Counted from the first letter of the stretch, positions 1 to 9,004 are shown. The stretch: DNA of 64,000 nt from Novosphingobium sp. CF614 (GCF_900113255.1 NZ_FOOR01000009.1:1-64000); one strand, 5' to 3'. Notes: a model not told the origin generated them from the letters alone. Program-made: numbers and translations.

Positions 1-384
1 ACATCCCAGAGCCTTTTTACCCATAGATCAGTGTATGGGGCCCGCGGGTTCCTCCATGTCAGGATTCCGTACGCAAGCGCCCGAAATCCTTGGACTTAGC
101 CGCCCTTCCCGACGACCGCGACGAACGACCGCTTTCAACAGTAGCCGACGTTAAGATGATAGCAGGTCTCTTAGCTCCGAGGTGACATAGAAGGCAGTCA
201 GGAGCAGCGGAAGACCGCAATTGCAATTTGCCGCGTCAGAGCCGTTGAACGCGTGGGCGACGGAAATCGCGGGGTCACCCAGGTAAACTTCCGTTACTTC
301 TTGGGCGGATTCAATTTTTCTTGATCGCGACTGGGGAAGCCCTCGCGCCTCGCCGTCTCAGGTTCAAATGGCGAGGCTTTGCTG
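1..384. other. Gene-free leader of the hemolysin/ligase operon
   Basis: No reading frame here has convincing protein character on either strand. The stretch precedes the first gene of the 385-8903 operon and is presumably its regulatory region. Its last 50 bases hold a sigma-ECF-like element, listed separately. What lies further left is outside the window. Confidence 0.6.
335..360 (+). promoter_or_regulatory. Candidate ECF-type promoter of the 385-8903 operon
   Basis: GGAA (335-338) is separated by 15 bases from CGTCTCA (354-360). The element ends about 25 bases before the first start codon. Many ECF sigma factors use a GGAA-type -35 and a CGTC-type -10, and this operon encodes its own ECF factor, so autoregulation is an attractive inference. 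The match is short and could be chance. Confidence 0.3.
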
Positions 385-930
385 ATGTTAGATACGCAGT
401 CCAACGATCTGGTTCGTAGCAGGTATCTGAATGTTCACGGCGCGGTCGCGCATTGCGCCTATCCCGACGTTCTCCATATTGCACGCGGCGGGGTGCCCCG
501 CGCTGTCGTGGGTTATCGCCGGGCAGGAGAAGATGAGCTATTCCTGGAACGCTATCTCGATGCACCGGTAGAACATTGCGTATCGATTGCCCTGTGCCGC
601 CCGGTCCAGCGCGCAAGTGTCATAGAGATCGGCTGTCTGGCTGCCGACGATGCCTTCGCCATGGTGGACTTGTGGGCAAAGGCCGCCAACGATCTCGGCA
701 CTGCCTGCGAGGTCGCGGTGGCGACGCTGACGGCCCCGCTGCGGCGCATGTTCACACGCATGGGCGTATCGCTTCATGTACTTGCGCCCGCGATGCGCGA
801 GCGCTCGGGCGATCCCGAGGTCTGGGGTCGCTATTACGAAAGTGATCCGCTGGTCTGCGCGGGCCTCATCGCCGAAGGCCAGCACGTCATCACCGCCTAT
901 TTTGCCTCGCGTCGAAGGTTCGCCGCATGA
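385..930 (+). CDS. Thermostable hemolysin-family protein (GNAT-like)
   Basis: A 181-residue protein of the thermostable hemolysin family, first named from Vibrio delta-VPH. What can be seen is the family pattern: an EIGCLA segment near residue 85, LRRMFTRMG in the middle, and WGRYYESDP followed by V-x-AG near the C terminus. The family has an acyltransferase-like fold. Its biochemical role is not established, and the name should not be read as proof of a toxin. The ATG at 385 is preferred because GCGAGG lies 8 bases upstream; TTG at 379 is possible. It overlaps the ligase gene by four bases (ATGA). Vibrio and Pseudomonas homologues are recalled to sit beside AMP ligases and SDRs too, which argues for a shared pathway. 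Confidence 0.8.
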   Translation: MLDTQSNDLVRSRYLNVHGAVAHCAYPDVLHIARGGVPRAVVGYRRAGEDELFLERYLDAPVEHCVSIALCRPVQRASVIEIGCLAADDAFAMVDLWAKAANDLGTACEVAVATLTAPLRRMFTRMGVSLHVLAPAMRERSGDPEVWGRYYESDPLVCAGLIAEGQHVITAYFASRRRFAA

Positions 931-2963
931 GCGGTCTGCTTCACACGATCCGCGCGCACGCGCTTGCCAATCCGAGAGGCATAGCCGTCGATCCAGTCGT
1001 GACGCCTACGGTGAGCTGGGGCGCTCTGGCTGACCGGGTGGAGGCTGAACGGGTCCGCCTGAGCAAGTCACGCGCGATTGGTCCGGAGGTGCTGTGCCTC
1101 GATCACGGTCTGGACGGCGTGGTGCGCGAGTTGGCACTGCTGGAGGCTGGCATTCCGGTCCTTTCCCTGCCTAAATTCTTCACCTCCGAACAGATCGACC
1201 ATGCCCGTTCCACGTGTGGTGCGGCAGGCGAGAATGCCGCCGCGCTACGACCCGCGCCGTCTTCTCTACCCCCTGGGACGGCGCGGGTCACATTCACTTC
1301 GGGTTCGACGGGCACGCCGAAGGGCGTGTGTCTTTCCGCGCGGCATATGCTCAATGTTGCCGCATCGGTGGTGTCGGCGCTCGGGTCCGATCATGCGGGA
1401 CGGCACTGCGCGCTGTTGCCGCCGGGAATCCTGCTGGAAACGGTCGCGGGCTTCTTCGCGACCGTGCTGGTGGGCGGCACCTATGTTTGTCCGCCGCAGG
1501 AGCTTGTCGGGCTGGCCGATCCCTTCCGACCCGAGTTCGGCCGCATGGCGCGCATGATCGCGGGCTGGCGCATCACGTCGCTGATCCTTGTGCCCGAATA
1601 TCTCGCTGGGCTGGTCGCGGTGCTGGAGAAGACCGACCTGCGTTTGCCCGACCTGACACTGGTAGCCGTGGGCGGTGCGCGGGTAGCGCCCGAACTGCTG
1701 GCCCGCGCGCAAGAGGTCGGCCTGCCGGTACGGCAGGGCTACGGACTGACCGAGTGCGGTTCGGTCGTCTCGCTCGAAACGGATGGAACTGGCGAGCGCG
1801 GTTCGGTGGGACGCCCGCTCGGCCATATTAAGGCGTGGATCGCCGACGACGGCGAGATCATGCTGGAGGGCGAGATGTTCCTTGGCACCATCGGCGAACC
1901 ACGTGTGCCGGGACCGCTCGCCACCGGAGATGTCGGCCGGATCGACGATGCCGGCCGGCTCTGGGTGGAAGGCCGCAAATCCGCGCTGATCGTGACAAGC
2001 TTCGGCCGCAACATTTCACCCGAATGGGTCGAGACGCAACTGGTCGCGCAACCGGGAATCCTGCAAGCGATGGTCTACGGTGACGGATTGCCTGTGCCAG
2101 AAGCGCTGCTCGTCCCGGCCTCGCCGGATGTCGATCTGGCGGCTGCGGTCGCCGCCGCCAACCTCGGCCTCCCTTTCTACGCCTGTGTAGGACGTTGGCG
2201 CGAAGTAGCGCCGTTCACGGTCGCGAACGGGATGCTGACCGGAAACGGGCGCCTGCGTCGCAAAGCCATCGCCGCGATATGGCTGGAACGCACGCCTGAC
2301 TTCTTCGCCGAGTTGGAAGCCGCGATGTTCCGCGATCGGCTTCGGTTCCTGACCATCCCTCAGGTACGCGCTGGGCTGGCGGGAACGATCTCGCGCCGTG
2401 CCTATGTCGATTATCTCGAACAGGCGTACCATCATGTACGGCACACCGTGCCGCTCATGCGGGCGGCCAGGGCGAGGCTGCTGGGCCGGCCCGACCTGAT
2501 CAGGACACTCGACGAGTACATCAAGGAAGAGACCGGGCACGAGGAATGGATCCTCGCCGACATTGCGGCGGCGGGCGGCGATGCCGATGCCACGCGCATC
2601 AGCGAGCCGCGCCCGGCGACGAAGGCCATGGTCGATCATGCCTATCACCGCATTGCTTCGGACAACGCAGCGGCGTTCTTCGGCATGGTCTACGTGCTGG
2701 AAAGCGTCAGCGTGGCGCTGGCCCAGCGCGGCGCGACGGCGGTGGCGGAACGGCTCGGCCTGCCGCCCGAAGCGTTCACCTACCTGACCTCGCACGGCGC
2801 GCTCGATCAGGACCACATGGCCTTTTACGCCGCGCTGGTGAACGGGCTGGGCGATGCGGACGACCGCGCCGCGATCCTTTCCATGGCGCAGGAGATGTTC
2901 GCCCTGTTTGGCGGTGTCTTCGCCAGCATCGAACTCGAGGAGGCGGTGCATGTCGCAGCTTGA
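927..2963 (+). CDS. AMP-forming acyl ligase fused to a heme-oxygenase-like diiron domain
   Basis: A 678-residue two-domain enzyme. Residues 1 to about 460 form an ANL-superfamily adenylating domain: phosphate loop TFTSGSTGTPKG at 122-133, a GYGLTECG motif, and an ATGD motif before the C-terminal lobe. From about residue 470 the chain is helical and resembles heme-oxygenase-like diiron oxidases (UndA/SznF type). Candidate metal ligands are E534/E535 and H538, E592, and D627 and H630. By family knowledge the first domain activates a carboxylic acid as an adenylate, and the second could oxidise or decarboxylate a bound substrate with O2. The substrate is unknown. It overlaps its neighbours by 4 and 14 bases, so translation is probably coupled. 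Confidence 0.8.
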   Translation: MSGLLHTIRAHALANPRGIAVDPVVTPTVSWGALADRVEAERVRLSKSRAIGPEVLCLDHGLDGVVRELALLEAGIPVLSLPKFFTSEQIDHARSTCGAAGENAAALRPAPSSLPPGTARVTFTSGSTGTPKGVCLSARHMLNVAASVVSALGSDHAGRHCALLPPGILLETVAGFFATVLVGGTYVCPPQELVGLADPFRPEFGRMARMIAGWRITSLILVPEYLAGLVAVLEKTDLRLPDLTLVAVGGARVAPELLARAQEVGLPVRQGYGLTECGSVVSLETDGTGERGSVGRPLGHIKAWIADDGEIMLEGEMFLGTIGEPRVPGPLATGDVGRIDDAGRLWVEGRKSALIVTSFGRNISPEWVETQLVAQPGILQAMVYGDGLPVPEALLVPASPDVDLAAAVAAANLGLPFYACVGRWREVAPFTVANGMLTGNGRLRRKAIAAIWLERTPDFFAELEAAMFRDRLRFLTIPQVRAGLAGTISRRAYVDYLEQAYHHVRHTVPLMRAARARLLGRPDLIRTLDEYIKEETGHEEWILADIAAAGGDADATRISEPRPATKAMVDHAYHRIASDNAAAFFGMVYVLESVSVALAQRGATAVAERLGLPPEAFTYLTSHGALDQDHMAFYAALVNGLGDADDRAAILSMAQEMFALFGGVFASIELEEAVHVAA

Positions 2964-3753
2964 CGGATCCCGCATCTTCATCACTGGCGCAGCCGGTGGC
3001 CTCGGCACTCCGGTGGCACGGATGCTGGCCGAGGTAGGCGCCCATGTCACTGGAATCGATCGCAGCGAATGCGCGGCGTGTCATTCCAGCATCGTCACGG
3101 ACCTGTCGGACGATGCAGCCCTTGCCGCGCTGGCCGGACGGCTGGAAAGCGACTGTCCGGACATCCTCGTCAACGTCGCAGGTGTGATGCGCTTCGGCCT
3201 GCACGAGAACCAGCCCATCGAGGCACTGGCGCTGTGCTACCGCGTCAACCTGCTGGTACCGGCGGTGCTGGCGCGGGCCGTTGCGGCACGCATGCGGGCG
3301 CGCGGTTCGGGCCAGATCGTCAATGTCGGCTCGGTGCTGGGCGCGATCCCCTATCCCTGGTTTGCGGCCTATTCGAGCAGCAAGGCCGGGCTTGCCGCGC
3401 TGAGCCAGGGTCTGCGGCGGGAATTACTGGGCAGCGGGGTCACCGTCACCCACATCAATCCGCGCGCGGCGCGCACGCCGTTCAACAACGGCGATGTGAA
3501 CCGCTTTCTCGCGCTGACCGGCATGAAGGCCGACGAGCCGGAATGGGTGGCGCGGCGTATCGTCGATGCGATCGTGGAGCGGCGCGAAACCGTCAACATC
3601 GGATCGATGGAGCGGGTCTATGCCGCGCTCAACGCCCTGTCACCCCGGCTGATCGACAGCGGGCTGGCCGGGCAGATCCGCAAGGCCCACGCCGCTTTTT
3701 CCCACCCCCTCGACAAGGCAACGCAAAGATCATCAAGGAGAAGAAATCCATGA
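2950..3753 (+). CDS. Short-chain dehydrogenase/reductase
   Basis: A 267-residue classical SDR. The nucleotide-binding glycine motif TGAAGGLG is at residues 11-18, an NVAG element follows near residue 75, and the catalytic set is S128, Y141 and K145 (YSSSK). An NAD(P)-dependent oxidoreduction of the product of the ligase/diiron enzyme is the natural inference; the substrate cannot be read. The ATG at 2950 lies inside the end of the ligase gene (14-base overlap). Any further upstream start would add residues with no SDR character. The 3' end overlaps the next gene by ATGA. Confidence 0.88.
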   Translation: MSQLDGSRIFITGAAGGLGTPVARMLAEVGAHVTGIDRSECAACHSSIVTDLSDDAALAALAGRLESDCPDILVNVAGVMRFGLHENQPIEALALCYRVNLLVPAVLARAVAARMRARGSGQIVNVGSVLGAIPYPWFAAYSSSKAGLAALSQGLRRELLGSGVTVTHINPRAARTPFNNGDVNRFLALTGMKADEPEWVARRIVDAIVERRETVNIGSMERVYAALNALSPRLIDSGLAGQIRKAHAAFSHPLDKATQRSSRRRNP

Positions 3754-4406
3754 AAGTCGCCGCCATTCTGCACCGCCGTACGCTTGGCGCTCTCTTGCAG
3801 CTGGTTGCCGTCGCGACGCCCGTTCCGGCCTTTGCCGACATGGCTAGCGACGTGAAGGCGGTGAACGACGGCTGGGCGCACATCACGTATGAAGTGCAGG
3901 GATCGAGCACCCAGACCAAGGCGCTCGATCAACTGGCCAAGCAGGCCAGCACGCTCGTAGCGAGCTACCCTGGGAAGGCCGAGCCGCTGCTGTGGGCCGG
4001 GATTGTCGCCAGCGAGCAGGCGAACCGGGCGAATTTCTTCCACAAGCTCGGTCTTGCCACCAAGGCGCGCGACCTGATCGCGAAGGCCTATGCCATCGAT
4101 CCGCGCGTAGCCGGTGGCGGGGCGGCGCTGAGCCTGGGCGTGCTCTATCACAAGGTGCCCGGATCGCCGCTCGCGTGGGGCGATAATGACCGCGCCGTGA
4201 AGCTGCTCAAGCAGGCGCTGGCGATCGACCCCAACGGCCTCGATACGAATTACTTCTACGGCGAATATCTGCTCGATCAGGGCGACAAGGCCGGGGCGCA
4301 AACCTATCTGCAGAAGGCGCTGCGGGCACCGCATGACGCCGGCCGTCCGGTCTGGGACGCGGGGCGCCGTCGCGAGGTGCGCGACCTTCTGGCGAAGGCG
4401 GCCTGA
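3750..4406 (+). CDS. Exported tetratricopeptide-like protein
   Basis: A 218-residue protein with an N-terminal signal peptide that probably ends after PVPAFA, near residue 27. The mature part is helical, with TPR-like pairs, for example the segment ending KQALAIDPNG near residue 150 and YLQKALRAP near residue 190. It should be periplasmic. No enzyme motif is seen; TPR proteins usually hold partners together. AAGGAG lies 9 bases before the ATG, and the start overlaps the SDR stop (ATGA). Why a periplasmic scaffold belongs in this operon is unclear; a link to export of the product or to the receptor is a guess. Confidence 0.7.
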   Translation: MKVAAILHRRTLGALLQLVAVATPVPAFADMASDVKAVNDGWAHITYEVQGSSTQTKALDQLAKQASTLVASYPGKAEPLLWAGIVASEQANRANFFHKLGLATKARDLIAKAYAIDPRVAGGGAALSLGVLYHKVPGSPLAWGDNDRAVKLLKQALAIDPNGLDTNYFYGEYLLDQGDKAGAQTYLQKALRAPHDAGRPVWDAGRRREVRDLLAKAA

Positions 4407-4413
4407 ACCGCGC

Positions 4414-5046
4414 ATGAGCCTTGCGCAGAAGCTGGGGCAAGGGCTGGCACAGCAACTGGCCAACCCTCGCGGGAGAGCGGGACGGCTGCTCGGCCGGGCG
4501 ATGGATTTCGCGAACCGCCATCCACTACATCTCGCCGTCGATCTGCTCGATATCCGCCCCGGGGAGGATGTGCTCGATGCAGGGTGCGGCACCGGCGCCG
4601 CGCTGGCCGAGATGCGCCGGCGCGGCCCCGGATCGCTGACAGGCGTGGACCGCTCCGCGACGATGCTGAAGATGGCACAAGGCAGACTCCGCGATGGGGC
4701 GACACAAGTGCTTGGCGATCTAACTGCGATGCCGTTGCCCGATCGCGCCTTCGATGCCGCCCTTGCGCTCAATGTCCTCTATTTCGACGACGCGCAGCGC
4801 TCCATCGTCCGCGAACTGCACCGCGTCCTGCGGCCTGGCGGGCGCCTCGTCGCCTATGTCACGCACGCGCAGACGATGGACGGCTGGGCCTTCACCGGCG
4901 AAGGGCTGCACCGGTTGTACGATGCCGACGCCTTGCGGGCCGCTCTGGTCGAGGGCGGATTTGCGCAACCTGCTGTCCGGGTGCATGAAGTGGCTGTGAC
5001 ACGCTCCGTTCGCGGCCTCCTCGTCTGCGCCCGGCGTGAGGGATGA
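4414..5046 (+). CDS. SAM-dependent class I methyltransferase
   Basis: A 210-residue protein with the SAM-binding motif VLDAGCGTG near residue 50, an acidic end of beta-2 in GVDRS, and the late LRPGGRL motif. It resembles UbiE/Methyltransf_11-type enzymes that methylate small molecules. The ATG at 4414 starts seven bases after the preceding stop; longer upstream starts would run into the previous gene. The 3' end overlaps the sigma factor gene by ATGA. In this context it probably tailors the product of the upstream enzymes. The acceptor is unknown. Confidence 0.85.
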   Translation: MSLAQKLGQGLAQQLANPRGRAGRLLGRAMDFANRHPLHLAVDLLDIRPGEDVLDAGCGTGAALAEMRRRGPGSLTGVDRSATMLKMAQGRLRDGATQVLGDLTAMPLPDRAFDAALALNVLYFDDAQRSIVRELHRVLRPGGRLVAYVTHAQTMDGWAFTGEGLHRLYDADALRAALVEGGFAQPAVRVHEVAVTRSVRGLLVCARREG

Positions 5047-5678
5047 TCGCTGCGGAGAAACGGATGGAGGCAGACCCAAGCGCACGAAACGCCGGACTGG
5101 TACAGGTGCTGGAGGATCACCGCGGGGAATTGCTGCGCTTCCTGAGCCTGCGCTGCAGCTCGGCCGATGACGCGCAGGATGCCTTGCAGGACTTGTGGAT
5201 CAAGGCGAGCACGCTGACGACAGGTCCGATCGGCAATCCGCGTGCGTACCTGTTCCGCATGGCCAACAACATCGTTCTGGATAAGGTACGCGGTGCCCAG
5301 CGCGCGATGCGCCGCGACCGCGCATGGATCGACGACGAAAGCGCAGGACACTCCGGATCGCCCGAGGACCGGGTCGACCCGTCCGAACCAGTCGAGGATG
5401 CGATCGTCCGGCGTCAGGACGCCGAGATACTCCGGGTCGCCATCGCCGCCCTGCCGGAAGGCGCTGCCCGAGTACTGCGACTCTACCGCTTCGACGGGCT
5501 GGGACAGAACGAGATCGCGCAATTGCTGGGCATTTCGCGCAGCGGCGTGGAAAAGCACTTGGCGCTTGCCATGAAACATCTGCGCGCGGCGCTTGTCAAC
5601 TGCGGATCATTTGCAGCGGTGCCGTCTCACGGACATGGGGCTGATGACGGCGCGAAGCCGCGAGTGGAACAGGGATGA
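5043..5678 (+). CDS. ECF sigma factor (FecI type)
   Basis: A 211-residue sigma-70-family factor with region 2 (DDAQDALQDLWIKA, about residues 40-55, then the RAYLFRMANNI segment) and region 4 (helix-turn-helix around EIAQLLGISRSGVEKH, near residue 165). No region 3 is present, as expected for an ECF factor. With the FecR-like gene and the STN-bearing receptor that follow, it forms a FecI-FecR-FecA-type surface signalling cascade. ATG at 5064 is a plausible alternative start. A glycine- and histidine-containing tail after region 4 is unusual for FecI homologues. Confidence 0.9.
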   Translation: MIAAEKRMEADPSARNAGLVQVLEDHRGELLRFLSLRCSSADDAQDALQDLWIKASTLTTGPIGNPRAYLFRMANNIVLDKVRGAQRAMRRDRAWIDDESAGHSGSPEDRVDPSEPVEDAIVRRQDAEILRVAIAALPEGAARVLRLYRFDGLGQNEIAQLLGISRSGVEKHLALAMKHLRAALVNCGSFAAVPSHGHGADDGAKPRVEQG

Positions 5679-6628
5679 TGAACCGCGAGACTGAATCCGA
5701 CCTGCCGGAAGCCCTGCTGCTCGAAGCGGCCCAGTGGCATCTGCGCTGTGAAGATCCACGCGACGATGCGATGGATTGGGATGCCTTTTCCGACTGGCTG
5801 GGGGCCGATCCGCGTCATCGCCGGGCGCTGGACCAGATGACGCTCACCGCCGATACGATCGACGAACACCGCGCGACACTGATCGAGGACGAGGAAGAGG
5901 TCGCTCCGCCCGCGCCGGGCGCCAGGCGGTTCTGGCGCTGGGGCGGATTAGCCATAGCCGCGTCGCTTGCCGCTGTAGTGGCAGTGCCGCAACTGATGGG
6001 GCCGACGCCCGAGGTCTACGCCACTGACGCACAGGCGCGGCGAGTCGCGCTGGCGGACGGATCCTCGGTGATGCTGGCGCCGCACAGCCGCCTCACCGTC
6101 GAGGGGCGTTCGCAGGACAACATGAGCCTTGAAGGGGGCGCCCTGTTCAACATCCGCCACGATCCCTCGCGCACGCTGACGATATCCGCCGGTGACGTCA
6201 GCGTCAGCGACATCGGCACGCGCTTCGACGTGCAGCAGCAGGACAGCGCCGTACGGGTGGCCGTGGCCGAAGGGCGGGTGAGGGTCTCATCGCAGGCGAT
6301 GGCGCAGAGCGTTGGGCTCGCGGCCGGTGACGGGCTGACCTTCGACGGCGCTGTAGGCACGGCGACCGTGGCGCCGGTGAAGGTGCAGGAAATCGGCTCC
6401 TGGCAGAATGGTCGGCTCACTTACGATAATGCCTCGCTCGCTCTGGTGGCGGCCGACCTGTCCCGCTATGCCGGGGTTAAGGTTGAGGTGCCGGCCGCTC
6501 TGCGTTTCCGGCGGTTTTCGGGAACACTGATTGTCGACGATGGCGAGAAGGCGTTGCGCGATCTGGTCGAGCTTATGGATCTGCGTCTGGGCCGCGATGC
6601 TGGCGCCTGGCGTATCGAGCAACGCTGA
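5675..6628 (+). CDS. FecR-family anti-sigma factor
   Basis: A 317-residue inner-membrane regulator. The N-terminal cytoplasmic part has the DUF4880-like pattern AAQWHLRCEDP near residues 20-30 and WLGADPRHRRALDQ. One membrane segment follows near residues 90-110 (LAIAASLAAVVAVPQ). The periplasmic FecR domain has VALADGSSVMLAPHS and DIGTRFDV. Family members hold the cognate ECF factor and release it when the receptor signals. The start overlaps the sigma gene by ATGA. The receptor start lies inside the 3' part of this gene, an unusually long overlap of 89 bases. Confidence 0.92.
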   Translation: MMNRETESDLPEALLLEAAQWHLRCEDPRDDAMDWDAFSDWLGADPRHRRALDQMTLTADTIDEHRATLIEDEEEVAPPAPGARRFWRWGGLAIAASLAAVVAVPQLMGPTPEVYATDAQARRVALADGSSVMLAPHSRLTVEGRSQDNMSLEGGALFNIRHDPSRTLTISAGDVSVSDIGTRFDVQQQDSAVRVAVAEGRVRVSSQAMAQSVGLAAGDGLTFDGAVGTATVAPVKVQEIGSWQNGRLTYDNASLALVAADLSRYAGVKVEVPAALRFRRFSGTLIVDDGEKALRDLVELMDLRLGRDAGAWRIEQR

Positions 6629-8903
6629 GGCTCGCGAAGCCGCAAAGCCGTCGATCGACGTCAGGGCTGGCGACCTTGCGGACGCCATCGCCGATCTGTC
6701 CCGCTCTGCGCGCGTCTCGATCGGCAGCGACGGCCCGCTGCCGCGCGTGCAGGTTGGACGCCTGCGCGGCGACATGAGCGTCGCGCAGGCGCTCTCCCTG
6801 CTGCTGGCCGGCACCGGATACCGCGCGCGGCAGGTAGCGCAAACGGCATGGCGGATAGAGCGAGCGCCGGTCGCGCCGCCTCCTGCCCCTGCCCTTTTGG
6901 CCGTGGCGACCCCGGCCGCCGCCCCGCAGGCCGATCCGATCCTGGTGACGGCGACGAAGCAGCCGCTCGATCTTCAGTCATTGCCCGGCGCGGTCGCGCT
7001 CGTGGATACGCTGCGCCTGCGCGCCGGCGCCCAGGCATTGAGCTCGACGCCCGATATTGCGGCGCGAATCGATGGACTGTCGCTTACCGCATTGGGACCG
7101 GGGCGCAACCACATGTTCCTTCGCGGCGTGGCCGACAGCGCGTTTGGTGGTGAAAGCCAGTCCACGGTGGCAGTCGTGCTCGACGAGGCGCGAGTGACCT
7201 ATGCGGCTCCCGACCCCGACCTCCGGCTGGTCGACATGAAGCGTGTGGAAGTGCTCAAGGGTCCGCAGGGTTCGCTTTATGGGACGGGAGCGTTGGGCGG
7301 TATTTATCGCATGGTTTCCAACCCGGCGAACCCGAACGAAGCCTCGCTCGAGATATCCGGCGGCGGTAGCCTGATGACGGGAGGGAGTTCCGGCTATTCG
7401 GCGTCGGTGGTCGCCAATCTGCCGATCGTCGACGAAGCCGCCGGACTTCGGGTTGTCGGATACTCCGTTCTCGAACCGGGGTGGATCAACAGCGGCACCG
7501 GGCAGGATGCACGGCGCAACGGCAACTCCACACGCGTGAGCGGCTTTCGCGCGCTGGCCGGGCTGGTTCCGACCGATGGCTGGCGGCTCGACCTCACGGG
7601 CATGGCGCAATGGCTCAACTCGCGCGACAGTCGCTATACTTACCGCAGGGGCGGCTATTCCCGCCCGGATCAGCTGGCCGAGCCGCATGACAACGATCTG
7701 AGCCACGTGGCCACGCGCCTTCAGGGTGCCATCGACACGGTCGAAGTGATGCTTTCGAGCGCGATGACCTGGCACGAGGTGGGCGACGTCTTCGATGCGA
7801 CGCAAGGCGCTAGTGGCTTCGGCCTCGGGCAGCCCCGGACCATGAACGATCGGGGCCGGTATCGGGTATGGGATACCGAACTGCGCTTGCTTGGCGAATG
7901 GCGTGCGATGCACTGGCTTGTTGGCCTCTCGCGCCTTGATGCGAGCCAGACCCTCGCAACCTCGCTGGTCGCCGAAGCAGCAAACTCCCTGCTGCTCGAT
8001 CGCAGCCGCCGCGACATCCACGACACCGCCGCATATGCTAACCTCACCGTGCCGCTGGGTAACAGGCTCTCGCTGAGCGGTGGCGGACGTCTGTTTCGCT
8101 CGTCCATTGCCGAGGAACGGTCGGGTTCCGCCACCGCCACATCCACGCAGGAGCGTGACAGGGCTGGCTTCACGCCCGAACTTTCGCTTTCATGGAAACC
8201 GGGTAATGATGGCCTGTTCTACGTTCGCTATGGTTCCGCGTTCAGACAAGGCGCCGTTCGTGCCGACGGCGCGGCTCTTGCCGGGGACGAACTGGCTTCT
8301 GTCGAAGCGGGTTGGCGGCAGTCGCTGGGTCCGGCACGCATCGAGGCGACGGCATGGTATTCGCGGTGGGACCACGTGCAGTCCGACACCCTGATGCCGA
8401 ACAGCCTGATCGCAACCGAGGATGCCGGTGACGCCCGGATTCTCGGAGCGGAAGCGAGCCTTGCCCTCGACCTGACAGCGGGGTGGAGAGTCGAGGTCGG
8501 CGCCAACGTCACCCATGCCCATTTGGCGCGCAACGCTCTGGGCTACGAGTTACATGACAGCCGCGTTCCTGTCGTCCCTGACTATACGGTGCGCGCAGCG
8601 TTGCAGCGCGCTTACCGCGTGGTCGGGACGCCGATGTTGGCACGCCTTTACCTGCGATATATCGGTCCGGCCCACATGAGTTTTGATCCTGAACTGGATC
8701 GTGGGATAGGGCGCTATCTCGAAAGTGGCATTGAAGGCGCGATGACGCTTGGCAGATGGCAGGTGGGCCTATCCGCTCGCAATCTGTTCGGCGGCAAAGG
8801 CACCATGTTCGGGTTCGGAAATCCGCTCCGCTATCGTCAATCGAGGCAATATATAGGTCAGGTTCCTCCAACGATTACGCTTACCGCATCGCTTGGGTTC
8901 TAG
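6540..8903 (+). CDS. TonB-dependent receptor with STN signalling domain
   Basis: An outer-membrane transducer of 787 residues if the ATG at 6540 is used. That start gives a good signal peptide (ARRR, then a hydrophobic stretch ending SSNAEA); TTG at 6531 and ATG at 6597 are alternatives. An STN domain (about residues 35-95) is followed by a linker, the plug (VLKGPQGSLYGTGALGG) and a barrel ending in Phe. The STN domain is the part that contacts FecR-type proteins. The ligand is unknown: an iron chelate, or the locus's own product. A receptor that senses that product would close a positive loop. Confidence 0.92.
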   Translation: MARRRCAIWSSLWICVWAAMLAPGVSSNAEAREAAKPSIDVRAGDLADAIADLSRSARVSIGSDGPLPRVQVGRLRGDMSVAQALSLLLAGTGYRARQVAQTAWRIERAPVAPPPAPALLAVATPAAAPQADPILVTATKQPLDLQSLPGAVALVDTLRLRAGAQALSSTPDIAARIDGLSLTALGPGRNHMFLRGVADSAFGGESQSTVAVVLDEARVTYAAPDPDLRLVDMKRVEVLKGPQGSLYGTGALGGIYRMVSNPANPNEASLEISGGGSLMTGGSSGYSASVVANLPIVDEAAGLRVVGYSVLEPGWINSGTGQDARRNGNSTRVSGFRALAGLVPTDGWRLDLTGMAQWLNSRDSRYTYRRGGYSRPDQLAEPHDNDLSHVATRLQGAIDTVEVMLSSAMTWHEVGDVFDATQGASGFGLGQPRTMNDRGRYRVWDTELRLLGEWRAMHWLVGLSRLDASQTLATSLVAEAANSLLLDRSRRDIHDTAAYANLTVPLGNRLSLSGGGRLFRSSIAEERSGSATATSTQERDRAGFTPELSLSWKPGNDGLFYVRYGSAFRQGAVRADGAALAGDELASVEAGWRQSLGPARIEATAWYSRWDHVQSDTLMPNSLIATEDAGDARILGAEASLALDLTAGWRVEVGANVTHAHLARNALGYELHDSRVPVVPDYTVRAALQRAYRVVGTPMLARLYLRYIGPAHMSFDPELDRGIGRYLESGIEGAMTLGRWQVGLSARNLFGGKGTMFGFGNPLRYRQSRQYIGQVPPTITLTASLGF

Positions 8904-8953
8904 CCAAAGCATTTCATTACGCTGTGCGGTGACCTGCTGGCTCCGGCATGTGC

Positions 8954-8995
8954 CTGACGGCCTATCGACCGGCGCGCTGGTCGATAGGCCGTCAG
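8954..8995 (+). terminator. Strong hairpin after the receptor gene
   Basis: A perfect 17-bp inverted repeat (8954-8970 and 8979-8995) with an 8-base loop lies about 50 bases after the receptor stop. There is no U-run, so it may act as a transcript-stabilising or Rho-dependent structure. It also lies between convergent genes. Confidence 0.6.
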
Positions 8996-9004
8996 GGGGT
9001 GACG

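Noticed and set aside
385..930. A secreted hemolytic toxin
   Set aside because: There is no signal peptide and the operon context is enzymatic; the family name alone does not support toxin activity.
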